Assembly: GCF_023347535.1 (NCBI RefSeq)
Contig: NZ_CP094473.1
Coordinates: forward strand, 1,240,001 to 1,304,000
Reading direction: 5' to 3'
DNA: 64,000 bases
From: Faecalibacterium sp. HTF-F
GTDB lineage: Bacteria; Bacillota; Clostridia; Oscillospirales; Ruminococcaceae
Shown: positions 42,519-52,333 of the stretch, piece after piece
Numbering within the stretch: position 1 is the stretch's first letter
Layout: every line of letters starts with the position of its first letter
The notes under the pieces: generated by a model
Seen by the model: only the letters and a program-made list of their open reading frames with translations
Databases searched by the model: none
Told to the model about the DNA's origin: nothing
Translations under genes and position numbers: made by a program

Positions 42519-42842
42519 ATGTCTGCTGAAAACTGTATCGATACCACCCGCTGCCCCTGCCCCTGCCTGCCCAAGGTGACGCTGGAGCAGGCGGTCGTTG
42601 ATCTGGTAGAGAGCATCGCGCTGCAGGAAAATGCCCTGAGCCACATCCTCTGTGCCGAAAGCCGGAAGATGGACGCCGCCATGAAACTGGACGGTCTGGA
42701 TCTGTGCAAGCTGCTGGAAGTAAACGATTCGGCCACCAACATGGTGCACGCCGTGGCAAATCTGGAACTGGTGCTCAAGGATAAGCTGGAGTTCGTCTCC
42801 AACAACCTGTACTATCCGCCTGCGGATGCCGCAGCGAAGTAA
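42519..42842 (+). CDS. Uncharacterised helical protein with Cys-Pro-rich N terminus
   Basis: The 107-residue protein starts MSAENCIDTTRCPCPCLPKV and then has an amphipathic helical pair (VDLVESIALQENALSHILCAESRKM and LLEVNDSATNMVHAVANLELVLKDKLE). Similar ESIAL...ALSHILNAE helices occur in hypothetical Clostridia proteins, often near spore or surface genes, but no function is known to me. GAAAGGAAGG precedes the start; terminator at 42856-42886. Confidence 0.7.
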   Translation: MSAENCIDTTRCPCPCLPKVTLEQAVVDLVESIALQENALSHILCAESRKMDAAMKLDGLDLCKLLEVNDSATNMVHAVANLELVLKDKLEFVSNNLYYPPADAAAK

Positions 42843-42855
42843 GAAGATGTTGAAA

Positions 42856-42886
42856 GGCCTGTCCGGATGCCGGGCGGGCTTTTTAT
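42856..42886 (+). terminator. Terminator
   Basis: GCCTGTCCGG (42858-42867) with CCGGGCGGGC (42871-42880), T5. Confidence 0.85.
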
Positions 42887-42896
42887 ATTAACGGGC

Positions 42897-43033
42897 TCGC
42901 CCTCTCAGTCTCGCATTCGCTCGACAGCTTCCCCAAAGTGGGAGCCTTTGGCAGTCCATGCAAAGTTTATCTATATGCCAAGGCCTCTCCCTTTGGGAGA
43001 GGTGTCACCGAAGGTGACGGAGAGGGCGAGGAC
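42897..43033 (-). repeat. Dispersed palindromic repeat, copy A (inverted relative to B and C)
   Basis: The ends CTCGCCCTCTC and GAGAGGGCGAG pair; the interior has a CTCTCCC-TTTGGGAGAG hairpin, a second arm pair and CTTTGGCA/TGCCAAGG words. Its reverse complement is closely similar to copy C (52334-52470). The gap 42843-43177 holds the terminator, this repeat and a promoter. Confidence 0.9.
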
Positions 43034-43110
43034 GCTGGCCTTGTGCTGCGGCTGTTTGAAATACTGACAATAACCAAATGCATAATTTTTGTAAAAACCA
43101 TTTGTTGGAA

Positions 43111-43139
43111 TTGCTGATAACGGGATTCTGTGCTATACT
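43111..43139 (+). promoter_or_regulatory. Promoter of the HAD phosphatase gene
   Basis: TTGCTG, 17 bp, TGC-TATACT just before 43140. Confidence 0.6.
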
Positions 43140-43177
43140 ATAGGATGTATCACCATGAAAGTGAGGAAAGTTGAACA

Positions 43178-43822
43178 TTGCTGAATTACGATGCGATCCT
43201 GTTCGATGTGGACGGAACCCTGATCGATTCTGCCCCGGGTATTATAAATACATTAAAAGAAGTCTTTGATAAGATGGGCGTGGACACCACGCACGTCAAC
43301 CTGCGCCGCTATCTCGGGCCGCCGCTGCGCAAAAGCTTTGGCGAACATTTCACGGACCCGGCCCTCATTGAAAAGGCCACGAACCTTTACCGTGACAGCT
43401 ACGCCGTCAAGGGCAGCCACGAGTGTGCCGCCTATCCGGGCGCAGCAGAGATGCTGCAGCACCTGAAGGCTGCGGGCCTGATCCTGTGCACGGCCACCTC
43501 CAAGCCCACGCAGGTCGTTACGCCGATTCTGAAAGAAAAGGGTCTTGCAGATTATTTTGATTTTATCGGCGGCGCGTCCATGGACGAGAGCCGCGATACC
43601 AAGACCGATGTGGTACGCCATGTGCTTGCTCAGCCCATGATGCAGGGCAAGCGGGTGCTGATGGTGGGCGATCGCAACGATGATATGCGCGGCGCAGCAG
43701 ACTGCGGTCTGGACGCCGCCGGTGCGCTGTATGGTTACGGCAGCAGGGAGGAACTGGCCCCCTTCCACCCCATGCTGCTGGCAGAAAGCTGTGCCGACCT
43801 TGCAGCGCAGATCCTGGACTGA
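43178..43822 (+). CDS. HAD family hydrolase, phosphoglycolate-phosphatase-like
   Basis: The 214-residue protein starts at TTG 43178 (GAGGAAAG 8 bases upstream) with LNYDAILFDVDGTLIDSAPGI (motif I DxDGT), a helical cap, CTATSKPTQVV (motif II), and VLMVGDRNDDMRGAADCGLDAAGALYGYG (motif IV). The Gph/PhnX-type substrates are phosphoglycolate and related phosphates. Substrate not proven. Confidence 0.9.
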   Translation: MLNYDAILFDVDGTLIDSAPGIINTLKEVFDKMGVDTTHVNLRRYLGPPLRKSFGEHFTDPALIEKATNLYRDSYAVKGSHECAAYPGAAEMLQHLKAAGLILCTATSKPTQVVTPILKEKGLADYFDFIGGASMDESRDTKTDVVRHVLAQPMMQGKRVLMVGDRNDDMRGAADCGLDAAGALYGYGSREELAPFHPMLLAESCADLAAQILD

Positions 43823-43943
43823 AGTGGAAACGCATAGACCCAGTGTTTACGCCGGAAAATAAGAAGCCGCTCCGGGAGCAGAAAGAACCGCGTAAACGGT
43901 ACGATGCTCCGGAAAAACGGTTTTCAGGTGAATGGTGAGAGAT

Positions 43944-45836
43944 ATGAAAAAAACACAACCGGAAAAGCAATCACTTACCCCCATGCAGAAGCAGGCGGTG
44001 CTGGTGTGCGCGGTGTGCGCGCTGGCCGCTGTTTTGACCATCGGCATCACGCTGACCCTGCTCAAGCGCGGCAAGAACCCCTCCGCCCCGGTGGAGCAGC
44101 CCTCCAGTGAGGTTCTGGTGCCGGGTGAAGAGGATATCTCGGATCACTATCAGATCAACGAGACCTCCAGCGCCCTGCTGCCGGAGACCGCCGATGCGGG
44201 CGAGGACTATCAGAAAGAGACCCTGTTCATCGGTGATTCCAACACGGTGCGCCTGTATGCAAACGGCCTTGTCAGCCTGCAGCAGTTCTGCGCCAAGGAG
44301 GGCATTGGCACCCACGCGGCCCTGACCGAGGGCATCGTCACCTTTAAAAAGGACAACAACAGCTACACCATCGCGCAGGCAGTGGCCAAAATGAAGCCCC
44401 GCCGCGTGGTCATTATGCTGGGCACCAACGACAACGGCATGGCGGTGGAGGAGTTCATCAATAATTACACCGCGCTGGTGCAGGCCATTCAGGAAAGCTA
44501 CCCCTATACCGACATCATCGTGAACACGGTGCCGCCGGTGCCTGCAAACCACGCAAACTATCCCAATATGGATCAGACCAAGATCGACGACTTCAACATG
44601 GCGCTGCTGTCCATGTGTGAGCAGATGGGCCTGAAGTTCCTCAATACGGCTGAGGTGCTGAAGGATGCCAACGGCTATGGCCGTGAGGACTACTATCAGA
44701 GCGGGGACATTCACCTGAAGCCCGCCGGCCTCAAGGCATTGCTGAGCTACCTGCGCACCCATGCTTACCAGACCGACGACCGCCGCCCGGACACCGCCAA
44801 CATTCCCAAACGCGCGGAATACACGGCAAATCCCAGTTCTGCGGTGGCAGCACCCAGCAGCTCGGAGGCTGCGAGCTCTTCCGAAGGGCAGAGCGTGCTG
44901 TATCAGGCCGCCTATCGTGTGGATAAGAACGGCGGCGGTACCCTGTCCAGCGGCAGCGACAGCGGCAAGACGGCACTGACCTATGATGTGACCAACACAG
45001 CTCAGTCTGTCAGCGTGACTGCCGTGCCGCAGGAGGGTCATGTGTTCGTCCGCTGGAGCGACGGCGTCACCCAGAAGACCCGCACAGACACCAATTTCAA
45101 GCAGAATGTGGATGTGACCGCCATGTTTGCACAGGCATCCATCAGCATCAGCAGCACCGGCAAGGCGGTTTTGGGCGATTACTACACCTTTACCGCAAAG
45201 CTGGGCGGTAAGCATCTCACTGCCGACAGCATCCGCTGGTACGCCAACGGTGTGGAAGTGCCGCAGGCTGCGGGCAAGACCGCTGTGAAGGTGGAGATCG
45301 ATCCTTCCATGCTCAATGCGACCTTCAAGGTCTATGCAGTGGCAAGCTACAACGGCTGCACCGTTGCCAGCAACACCCTGAACGTGACGGTCAGCGGCGT
45401 GAGCGCTGGCTCTGCCAGCTCTTCCGGCAGCACGTCCAGCTCTTCCAGCGGCAGCACCAGCAGTTCTGGCAGCTCTTCCGCTGCTTCGTCCGGAGCTTCC
45501 TCCGGATCTACATCCGCTTCCGACAGCACCTCGCACGGCACTTCCAGCAGCGAGAGCACGGCTCCCTCGGCAAGCACGTCCAGCTCCAACGGTGAGTCCA
45601 GCTTCTCCCACAGTACGAGCAGCAACACCTCTTCCGGCTCTTCTCATAGTACGGGCAGCAGCGTTTCTTCCAGTGAGAGCACCTCGTCCTCCCATAGCAG
45701 TTCTGCGACGGAGAGCGGTTCTCACACAGGCAGCAGTTCCACGACGGAAAGCGGTTCTCACACAGAGCCTTCGGAAGCAAATGCCAGCAAGGAAACTACC
45801 AACGAGCAGGCAGCACCCACGGACTCTGTGTCCTGA
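43944..45836 (+). CDS. Membrane-anchored SGNH/GDSL hydrolase with Ser-rich tail
   Basis: The 630-residue protein has an N-terminal membrane anchor (AVLVCAVCALAAVLTIGITLTLL, given in pieces in the family), an SGNH domain (FIGDSNTV, MLGTNDNG, GDIHLKPAG), then an InlB-type repeat (VRWSDGVTQKT region), an Ig-like beta domain (YYTFTAKLGG... NTLNVTVSG), and a final about 125-residue region made almost only of Ser with Gly, Thr and Ala. The enzyme probably deacetylates cell-wall glycans or lipids outside the cell. ATG 43944 is chosen over ATG 43932, whose ribosome site would overlap it. Confidence 0.88.
   Translation: MKKTQPEKQSLTPMQKQAVLVCAVCALAAVLTIGITLTLLKRGKNPSAPVEQPSSEVLVPGEEDISDHYQINETSSALLPETADAGEDYQKETLFIGDSNTVRLYANGLVSLQQFCAKEGIGTHAALTEGIVTFKKDNNSYTIAQAVAKMKPRRVVIMLGTNDNGMAVEEFINNYTALVQAIQESYPYTDIIVNTVPPVPANHANYPNMDQTKIDDFNMALLSMCEQMGLKFLNTAEVLKDANGYGREDYYQSGDIHLKPAGLKALLSYLRTHAYQTDDRRPDTANIPKRAEYTANPSSAVAAPSSSEAASSSEGQSVLYQAAYRVDKNGGGTLSSGSDSGKTALTYDVTNTAQSVSVTAVPQEGHVFVRWSDGVTQKTRTDTNFKQNVDVTAMFAQASISISSTGKAVLGDYYTFTAKLGGKHLTADSIRWYANGVEVPQAAGKTAVKVEIDPSMLNATFKVYAVASYNGCTVASNTLNVTVSGVSAGSASSSGSTSSSSSGSTSSSGSSSAASSGASSGSTSASDSTSHGTSSSESTAPSASTSSSNGESSFSHSTSSNTSSGSSHSTGSSVSSSESTSSSHSSSATESGSHTGSSSTTESGSHTEPSEANASKETTNEQAAPTDSVS
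45410..45780 (+). repeat. Low-complexity Ser-codon tract inside the SGNH gene
   Basis: AGC/TCC/TCT-rich imperfect repeats encode the Ser-rich tail; two copies of an ACGGAAAGCGGTTCTCACAC-like word occur near 45710 and 45737. Confidence 0.85.
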
Positions 45837-45892
45837 GGCTGTCACCCCTTCCTGCCGTGCCGCATAGGCTGGCAGGAAGGGAGGCGTTTTGA

Positions 45893-46114
45893 TTGTACTA
45901 CGAGGAGCCCCGCACCCCGGCTCTGCCGGGCGAAGAGAACGTGACCGACGGCAGTGTGGACGATTACGGCACCGATTGGGAGAATGTGGACAACGGCGCG
46001 CTGGAAGAGGAAATGGCAAAGTGCGCCGCCACCCCCTGCGATGCAAAAACCACCTGCCCGGATAACGACCCGGAGCAAACCGATGCACCGATGTACGAAA
46101 TGATCTCAGAATAA
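45893..46114 (+). CDS. Small acidic protein, 73 residues
   Basis: A TTG-started frame with GGGAGGCG upstream codes for a very acidic protein (YYEEPRTPALPGEENVTDG..., many Asp/Glu) with three Cys. It follows the SGNH gene by 56 bp. No family recognised; could be a real co-transcribed gene or a leftover. Confidence 0.5.
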   Translation: MYYEEPRTPALPGEENVTDGSVDDYGTDWENVDNGALEEEMAKCAATPCDAKTTCPDNDPEQTDAPMYEMISE

Positions 46115-46169
46115 TATGAAGCTGTTTTTGCAGCCAGTGCAGAGCGCCTGACGATGAAAGCAGCTTCCG

Positions 46170-46206
46170 GAAGCCAGCTCTGCGGGGGCAGGGCTGGCTT
46201 CTCCCT
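46170..46206 (+). terminator. Terminator
   Basis: GAAGCCAGC (46170-46178) with GCTGGCTTC (46193-46201), T-rich tail. Confidence 0.75.
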
Positions 46207-46260
46207 GTTGTTGAGCGCATGGCATTTGCGGCCATGGCAGAAGGAAAAGAGGGAAGACAT

Positions 46261-47001
46261 ATGGCAAAATACTATTGCATCCTGTTCGATGCAGACAACA
46301 CGCTGCTGAATTTTGACGTAGCAGAAAGCAAGGCACTGGCCGAAACGCTGGTGAACTACGGCATTGAGCCGGACGCTGAGACCGTGCAGACCTACCGCAC
46401 CATCAACGAGGAGCTGTGGCGTCAGCTGGAAAAGGGCCAGATCAAGCGGGAAAAGCTCATGGCGGAGCGGTTCACCCGCTTCCTCAAGGCCGTTGATGCC
46501 GCCGGTGACGGAGCCGAGATGAACCGCTTCTATCTGGAGCAGCTCTCCACCCACCCGGATCTGATGGGGCCGGAAGTGCTGGATGTGCTGCGGGAGCTCT
46601 CCGAGGTGGCAACGCTGGCCGTTGTGACCAACGGCTTCCAAAAGGTGCAGACCCGCCGTCTGGCAGAAAGCGGCATCCTGAACTTTATGGAGGATGTATT
46701 CGTTTCCGAGAAGATGGACGCCGAAAAACCCAACCGGAAGATCTTTGACGCAGCCCTGCGCGCCCTTGGCGTGGAGAACCGGGAGCATGTGCTGATGGTG
46801 GGCGACGGCCTGAGCAGCGACATTCAGGGCGGCGCGAATGCAGGTCTGGACACCTGCTGGTATAATCCCAATCACGCTGAGAATCCCGGCAAGGTGGTGC
46901 CCACCTACGAGATCGCAGACCTGAAGGAGCTGTATCCTCTGGTGATGGAGCAGGAAGAGCTGGTCAATGTGGGCCTGAAAAACCGCCGCCACCAGTGTTG
47001 A
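46261..47001 (+). CDS. YjjG family noncanonical pyrimidine nucleotidase (HAD)
   Basis: The 246-residue protein has YYCILFDADNTLLNFD (motif I), TLAVVTNGFQKVQTRRLAESGI (motif II), EKPNRKIFD (Lys), and VLMVGDGLSSDIQGGANAGLDTCWYN (motif IV), the typical YjjG/YfnB pattern of class I HAD proteins. These hydrolyse pyrimidine nucleoside monophosphates, including damaged ones. Start at ATG 46261 after AGAGGGAAGACAT. Confidence 0.9.
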   Translation: MAKYYCILFDADNTLLNFDVAESKALAETLVNYGIEPDAETVQTYRTINEELWRQLEKGQIKREKLMAERFTRFLKAVDAAGDGAEMNRFYLEQLSTHPDLMGPEVLDVLRELSEVATLAVVTNGFQKVQTRRLAESGILNFMEDVFVSEKMDAEKPNRKIFDAALRALGVENREHVLMVGDGLSSDIQGGANAGLDTCWYNPNHAENPGKVVPTYEIADLKELYPLVMEQEELVNVGLKNRRHQC

Positions 47002-47035
47002 GCCAATAAGTGGATAGAGAACGGATCATAAAACT

Positions 47036-48928
47036 ATGCTGATACATTTGGAAAAACTAGGCAAAAGCTTTGGCGAAAAGATCGTCCTGCATGATGTGAC
47101 CGCCAGCGTCGAGCGGGAGGACCGCATTGGCATTGTGGGCCAGAACGGCGCGGGCAAGACCACCCTGCTCAAGATCCTTACCGGCGAATATCAGGACTAC
47201 GACGGGGAATTCAGCGTGACCCACGGCGTGATGCTGGGCTATCTGGAACAGAACGCAAAGCTGGATGCCACGCTGGATATCTACGGCGAAATGCGCTCCA
47301 CCTTTGCGCCGGTGCTGGACGCCATGGCTCAGATGCAGGTGCTGGAGCGCCGGATGGCTGCAAACCCGGAGGACGCATCCCTGCTGGCCCAGCACGACCA
47401 GCTGCAGAACATCGTGGATGCCGCCGACGGCTACAACATGGATGTGAACATCAAAAAGGTGCTGTCCGGCATGGGCTTTCCGCAGGATACATGGCAGAAG
47501 AACATTGCGGTGCTCTCCGGCGGCGAGCTGACGAGACTGCGGCTGGCCAAGCTGCTTTTGAAAAAGCCGGATGTGCTCATTCTGGACGAGCCCACCAACC
47601 ATCTGGACTTTGCCACCATGGAATGGCTGGAAAACTACCTTAAGGGCTATTCCGGCGCGGTGCTGGTGGTCAGCCATGACCGCTATTTTCTGGATAACGT
47701 GTGTACAAAGATCTGGGAAGTCTCGTTCCAGACCATGACCACCTACAAGGGCAACTTCTCGACCTACCTGCCCCAGAAGGAAGCTGCCGATGCCCTGCGC
47801 CAGAAGCAGCACGATGCGGACGTGGCGCTGGCTGAAAAGCTGCAGGACTACGTGGACCGCAACCTTGTGCGCGCCTCCACCACCAAAATGGCCCAGAGCC
47901 GCCGCAAGCAGCTGGAAAAGCTGGAGATCACCGAAGCACCCAAGGACGAGACCAACCAGCTCAAGTTTCGGTTTGAATATGACGTAGAACCGTGGAATGA
48001 GCTGGTGCTGCTCAAGAACCTGACCATCAAAATAGGGGAGCGCACCCTGCTGGAGCCCTTCACCTACACGGTGTGCCGCGGCCAGAGACTGGTGATCGCA
48101 GGTCCCAACGGCGCAGGCAAATCCACCCTGATGCAGGTGCTGGACGGCAAGCGCCGTCCTTCCGGCGGTATGGTGCGGCTGGGCACCGGTGCACGGCCCA
48201 GCATTTTTGCTCAGCAGCAGAACCGTCTGGGTCAGGGCCGGGTCATCGATGTGATCTGGAACAAGTATCCCCGCATGACCGAGCTGGAAGTGCGCAGCCA
48301 TCTGGCAAAGCTGGGCTTCCGGGGGGAGACGGTGTTCAAGCCCTGCGAGGCGCTTTCCGGCGGCGAGCTGGCACGCCTGCGCTTTGCGGAGATCGTGCTG
48401 GAACGGCCCAATCTGCTGTTTCTGGACGAGCCCACCAACCATTTGGACATTTACACCCGCGAAAATCTTACCGAGGCCCTCATGGCCTACACCGGCACGC
48501 TGCTGCTGGTCACCCATGACCGCCACCTGATGAACAGTCTGGCCTGTCCTATCCTCTACCTTGAGGACGGCAAGGCCACCATCTACCCCAGCTACGACGC
48601 GCTGATGGGCCGCAGCGCCCCGGCCCCTGCCGTGCAGAAGGCCGCCGAGCCCGCTAAGATCGGTTATGGCAAGGAACAGCGCCGCCGCCGCGCCGAGCTG
48701 AGGGCCAAGATCAAAGCCTGTGAGGATGAGATGGAAGCCTGCGGTGCCCGCGAGGTGGAACTGGACAACGAGATCAACTCCCCTGAGGTGTACAACGACC
48801 CCGACCTGCTGCGCCAGAAGAGCGACGAGCTGAGCGACCTGCGCTTCCATCAGGAGGAGCTGTTTGCCGCATGGGAAGCTGCCATGGAAGAGCAGGAAAG
48901 CTACGAGCAGAGCCAGACCGAAGAATAA
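47036..48928 (+). CDS. ABC-F family ATPase (Uup/YdiF/YfmR-like)
   Basis: The 630-residue cytosolic protein has two ABC domains: Walker A GQNGAGKTTLLKIL near residue 37 and GPNGAGKSTLMQVL near 353, signature LSGGELTRLRLAKLL and LSGGELARLRFAEIV, and DEPTNHLDFATMEWL and DEPTNHLDIYTRENL. No membrane segments are present. A linker between the domains and a coiled-coil C terminus complete the ABC-F plan. These proteins act on the ribosome; antibiotic protection is possible in some subgroups but not indicated here. Confidence 0.95.
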   Translation: MLIHLEKLGKSFGEKIVLHDVTASVEREDRIGIVGQNGAGKTTLLKILTGEYQDYDGEFSVTHGVMLGYLEQNAKLDATLDIYGEMRSTFAPVLDAMAQMQVLERRMAANPEDASLLAQHDQLQNIVDAADGYNMDVNIKKVLSGMGFPQDTWQKNIAVLSGGELTRLRLAKLLLKKPDVLILDEPTNHLDFATMEWLENYLKGYSGAVLVVSHDRYFLDNVCTKIWEVSFQTMTTYKGNFSTYLPQKEAADALRQKQHDADVALAEKLQDYVDRNLVRASTTKMAQSRRKQLEKLEITEAPKDETNQLKFRFEYDVEPWNELVLLKNLTIKIGERTLLEPFTYTVCRGQRLVIAGPNGAGKSTLMQVLDGKRRPSGGMVRLGTGARPSIFAQQQNRLGQGRVIDVIWNKYPRMTELEVRSHLAKLGFRGETVFKPCEALSGGELARLRFAEIVLERPNLLFLDEPTNHLDIYTRENLTEALMAYTGTLLLVTHDRHLMNSLACPILYLEDGKATIYPSYDALMGRSAPAPAVQKAAEPAKIGYGKEQRRRRAELRAKIKACEDEMEACGAREVELDNEINSPEVYNDPDLLRQKSDELSDLRFHQEELFAAWEAAMEEQESYEQSQTEE

Positions 48929-48941
48929 AGGAGGGGACAGA

Positions 48942-49490
48942 ATGCCAGGGAATCGACGCAGCTATGAAAAAACACGGCACATTGCGCTTTCCGGCCTGCT
49001 GTTTGCGCTGGCCATGGCGCTGTCCTTTATTGAGGGCACACTCACCATCCCGGGCCTGCTGCCGGGTATGAAGCTGGGCCTTGCTAACATCGTAGTGATG
49101 TACGCGCTGTTTTTCATGGGGCCAAAGCAGGCACTGGTGCTGGATGTGCTCAAGGCGCTGTTCATGTTTCTGGTGTCCGGCTTCACGGCGGGCTTCCTCT
49201 CGCTGTGCGGCGGCCTTTTGTCCCTGCTGGTGATGTGGGTGCTCTACTATCTGCTGCCGGTGCGGCCCACATGGTTCATCCTGTCCGTATGCGGCGCACT
49301 GGCCCACAACATCGGCCAGCTGCTGGGTGCAGGTGTGATCATTTCGTCCTCGCTGTCCTTCTACTATGCGCCGGTCATGCTGGTGCTGGGCCTTGTGATG
49401 GGCGCACTGACCTCCATCACCCTCAGGGCCCTGCTGCCCGCTCTGGGCAAAATGGGTTTTTCCACGCAGGAAAAACGGAAGGAAGATTAA
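48942..49490 (+). CDS. Gx transporter / heptaprenyl diphosphate synthase component I family
   Basis: The 182-residue protein has five or six membrane segments with LSGLLFALAMALSFIEGTLTIPGLLPGMKLGLANIVVMYALFFMG, the characteristic start of the Hpre_diP_synt_I (Gx transporter) family, often found near Rnf or isoprenoid genes. The function is not settled; transport of a small substrate is likely. It follows the ABC-F gene by 13 bp after AGGAGGGGACAG. Confidence 0.85.
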   Translation: MPGNRRSYEKTRHIALSGLLFALAMALSFIEGTLTIPGLLPGMKLGLANIVVMYALFFMGPKQALVLDVLKALFMFLVSGFTAGFLSLCGGLLSLLVMWVLYYLLPVRPTWFILSVCGALAHNIGQLLGAGVIISSSLSFYYAPVMLVLGLVMGALTSITLRALLPALGKMGFSTQEKRKED

Positions 49491-49511
49491 AGAATTCTTT
49501 GTTTTTAACGG

Positions 49512-49651
49512 CCTCGCCCTCTCCGTCACGGCTTACGCCGTGCCACCTCTCCCAAAGTGAGAGGCCTTGGCAGTACGGTAAACTTTCCGGTTTTGCCAAA
49601 GGCTCCCCCTTTGGGGGAGCTGGCGAACGGAGTGAGACTGAGAGGGCGAGG
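49512..49651 (+). repeat. Dispersed palindromic repeat, copy B
   Basis: CCTCGCCCTCTC ... GAGAGGGCGAGG. Inner hairpins are CACGGCTTACGCCGTG and CTCCCCCTTTGGGGGAG. It lies between the Gx transporter and lon, which may make it act as terminator. Confidence 0.9.
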
Positions 49652-49687
49652 ACGCTGACGAAAAAACCAACGAGCCATGCACCACAG

Positions 49688-49715
49688 TTGCATTTTGGCC
49701 GGAAATCAGTATAAT
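49688..49715 (+). promoter_or_regulatory. Promoter of lon
   Basis: TTGCAT (49688-49693), 16 bp, TATAAT (49710-49715). No CIRCE or CtsR box was recognised. Confidence 0.7.
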
Positions 49716-49804
49716 AAGGAAACAACATACTTTATAGATAGGAACTCTTGCATACGGCGCTGCCGCCGTGGGAAAGTACGCGGCAGCCGGGAGGTGTTTG
49801 CACA

Positions 49805-52264
49805 ATGAGTGAAAAAGTTACCATCAAGGTGGAGCGCAAAACGCTGCATCTGCCCACCATCGCCCTGCGGGGTCTGGTGGTGTTCCCCAACAATCTTGTC
49901 CACTTTGAGGTGGGCCGCGAAAAAAGCATTGCCGCCGTGGAGTGGGCAATGGCAAATAATTCCAACGTTTTTCTGGTGGCGCAGAAGTCCATGGATACCA
50001 CGGACCCCGCTCAGGCCGACCTGTTCACCTACGGCGTAGTGGCCGAGGTGAAGCAGGTGCTGCGGGTCTCCGAGGACCTTGTAAAGGTTCTGGTGGAGGG
50101 TAAGTACCGTGCAAAGCTCACGGAGCTGGATGCCAGCGGCGATTTCCTGCTTTCGGAAGTGCGCCCGGCCCCGGTACGCCCCGGCAAGCCCGAGGAAGCC
50201 GTGGAGACCGAAGCGTTGCTGCGCGCCCTCAAGACCGGGTTTGACGAGTATCTCGGCATGAACCCGCGCCTTGGCAAGGACGTGGTGTTTGCCATCGTTT
50301 CCAGCGACGACCCTGCCTTCCTCAGCGAGTATATGCCCGCGAACCTGCTGTTCCGCTACGAGGACAAGCAGGCTGTCATGGATGAGGGCACCCTGAACGG
50401 GCGGCTGAAAAAGCTGGTCGAGATGCTGCGCCGCGAGTGTCAGGTGATGAAAATTGAAAAGGAGATCGCGGAAAAGGTCAACGAGTCCATGGACAAGAAC
50501 CAGCGCGATTATTACCTGCACGAACAGCTGCACATCATCAGCGATGAACTGGGCGAGGGCGACGACACCCACGCTGAGGCCGACGAGTACCGCCGCAGGA
50601 TCACGGAACTGCACCTTGCAGAGGACAGCGAGAAAAAGCTGCTCAAGGAGGTAGACCGTCTTTCCAAGATGCAGGGCTCCAATCAGGAGGCAACGGTCAT
50701 CCGTACCTATCTGGACACCTGTCTGGATCTGCCGTGGAACACTTTCACGGTGGATGACCTTGATATCGGCCGTGCGCAGCAGATTTTGGACCGCGACCAC
50801 TATGGCCTGAAAAAGGTGAAGGATCGCATTCTGGAAACGCTGGCCGTGCGCAAGCTGGCACCGGACGTCAAAGCCCAGATCATCTGTCTGGTGGGCCCTC
50901 CGGGCGTCGGCAAAACCAGTATTGCACGCTCCATCGCTGAAAGCCTTGGCCGCAAGTATGTGCGCATCAGTCTGGGCGGCGTGCGGGATGAAGCTGAGAT
51001 CCGCGGCCACCGCCGCACCTACATCGGTGCCATGCCCGGCAAGATCATCAATGCCATGATCACCGCCAAGAGCGCGAACCCTCTGATGCTGCTGGACGAG
51101 ATCGACAAGCTGGCAGGTGACTTCCGGGGAGACCCGGCCGCAGCCCTGCTGGAAGCGCTGGACCCGGAGCAGAACAGCACCTTCAACGACCATTTCATCG
51201 ATATCCCGTTTGATCTGAGCCATGTATTCTTCATTACCACGGCCAACGATTTGGGCAGCATCCCCGGCCCCCTGCGTGACCGCATGGACGTCATCGAACT
51301 GCCCAGCTATACCCGTGTGGAGAAATATAACATTGCCCGCAAGCATCTGCTGCCCAAGCAGCTCAAGGCCTGCGGCCTGACCGGCAAGGTCACTCTGAGC
51401 CAGAGCGCGCTCTACGGCATCATCGACGGCTACACCCGCGAGGCCGGTGTGCGCAATCTGGAACGCACCATCACCAGTGTACTGCGCAAGTGCGCCCGTA
51501 AGATCGCCTCCGGCGAGGTGGAGAGCGTGTCTGTCACCGGCACCATGCTGGAAGATCTGCTGGGCCCCCGCTTTGTCAAGCCCGATTTCCTCAACCGTAC
51601 CAATATGGTGGGCGTTGCCAACGGTCTGGCATGGACCAGCGTAGGCGGCGAGACCCTGCCCATTGAGGTGCAGGTCATTCCGGAGGGCAGCGGCAAGATC
51701 ACCGTCACCGGTTCGCTGGGCGACGTGATGAAGGAGAGCGCTCAGCTGGCCGTTACGTGGGTGCGGGTGCACGCCGACGAGTACGGCATCGACCCGGAAA
51801 AGCTCAAGAAATGTGATCTGCATATCCATGCCCCCGAGGGAGCAGTGCCCAAGGATGGCCCTTCTGCCGGTGTCACCCTGACCACGGCGCTGGTATCCTG
51901 CCTGTCCGGCATCCCGGTGCGCGGCGATGTTGCCATGACTGGCGAGATCACCCTGCACGGCAATGTGCTGCCCATCGGCGGCCTGCGGGAAAAGAGCATG
52001 GCAGCCTACCGCGAGGGCATGAAAACGGTGCTCATCCCCAAGGACAACGAGCCCGACCTCTACGATGTGGACGATGAGGTGAAGAAGAGCCTTACCTTCC
52101 TGCCCATGCAGAGCCTGACGCAGGTGCTGAATGCAGCCCTGCTCAAGCCCCAGAACGCAAAGAAGACCAAGGCTCCCAGCCGCACCCATGCAAAGAAAAA
52201 GGCGGCAGACGCCGCCATTGTGCCGCCTACCGCAGAAAAGCCCCAGCCCGGCGCGGTGTGCTGA
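49805..52264 (+). CDS. lon: ATP-dependent protease Lon (LonA)
   Basis: The 819-residue protein has the N-terminal substrate domain ([23 protein letters not shown]), Walker [17 protein letters not shown] near residue 364, LLDEIDKL, and the Ser-Lys protease domain with DGPSAGVT (Ser687) and [15 protein letters not shown] (Lys). It degrades misfolded and regulatory proteins. The start at ATG 49805 has GGAGGTG 8 bases upstream. The C terminus ends in an Ala/Lys-rich tail. It is bracketed by repeats B and C. Confidence 0.97.
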   Translation: MSEKVTIKVERKTLHLPTIALRGLVVFPNNLVHFEVGREKSIAAVEWAMANNSNVFLVAQKSMDTTDPAQADLFTYGVVAEVKQVLRVSEDLVKVLVEGKYRAKLTELDASGDFLLSEVRPAPVRPGKPEEAVETEALLRALKTGFDEYLGMNPRLGKDVVFAIVSSDDPAFLSEYMPANLLFRYEDKQAVMDEGTLNGRLKKLVEMLRRECQVMKIEKEIAEKVNESMDKNQRDYYLHEQLHIISDELGEGDDTHAEADEYRRRITELHLAEDSEKKLLKEVDRLSKMQGSNQEATVIRTYLDTCLDLPWNTFTVDDLDIGRAQQILDRDHYGLKKVKDRILETLAVRKLAPDVKAQIICLVGPPGVGKTSIARSIAESLGRKYVRISLGGVRDEAEIRGHRRTYIGAMPGKIINAMITAKSANPLMLLDEIDKLAGDFRGDPAAALLEALDPEQNSTFNDHFIDIPFDLSHVFFITTANDLGSIPGPLRDRMDVIELPSYTRVEKYNIARKHLLPKQLKACGLTGKVTLSQSALYGIIDGYTREAGVRNLERTITSVLRKCARKIASGEVESVSVTGTMLEDLLGPRFVKPDFLNRTNMVGVANGLAWTSVGGETLPIEVQVIPEGSGKITVTGSLGDVMKESAQLAVTWVRVHADEYGIDPEKLKKCDLHIHAPEGAVPKDGPSAGVTLTTALVSCLSGIPVRGDVAMTGEITLHGNVLPIGGLREKSMAAYREGMKTVLIPKDNEPDLYDVDDEVKKSLTFLPMQSLTQVLNAALLKPQNAKKTKAPSRTHAKKKAADAAIVPPTAEKPQPGAVC

Positions 52265-52333
52265 GAATAGGGCAGGAATCTGCCCGGCCTGCGGGTCTGG
52301 AGTTTCTCTGAGAAATGAGAGAATTGTAAGCAT

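Noticed and set aside
45410..45780. CRISPR-like or satellite array
   Set aside because: The repetition is due to Ser codons in a coding frame; there are no regular repeats and spacers. No CRISPR array was found elsewhere.
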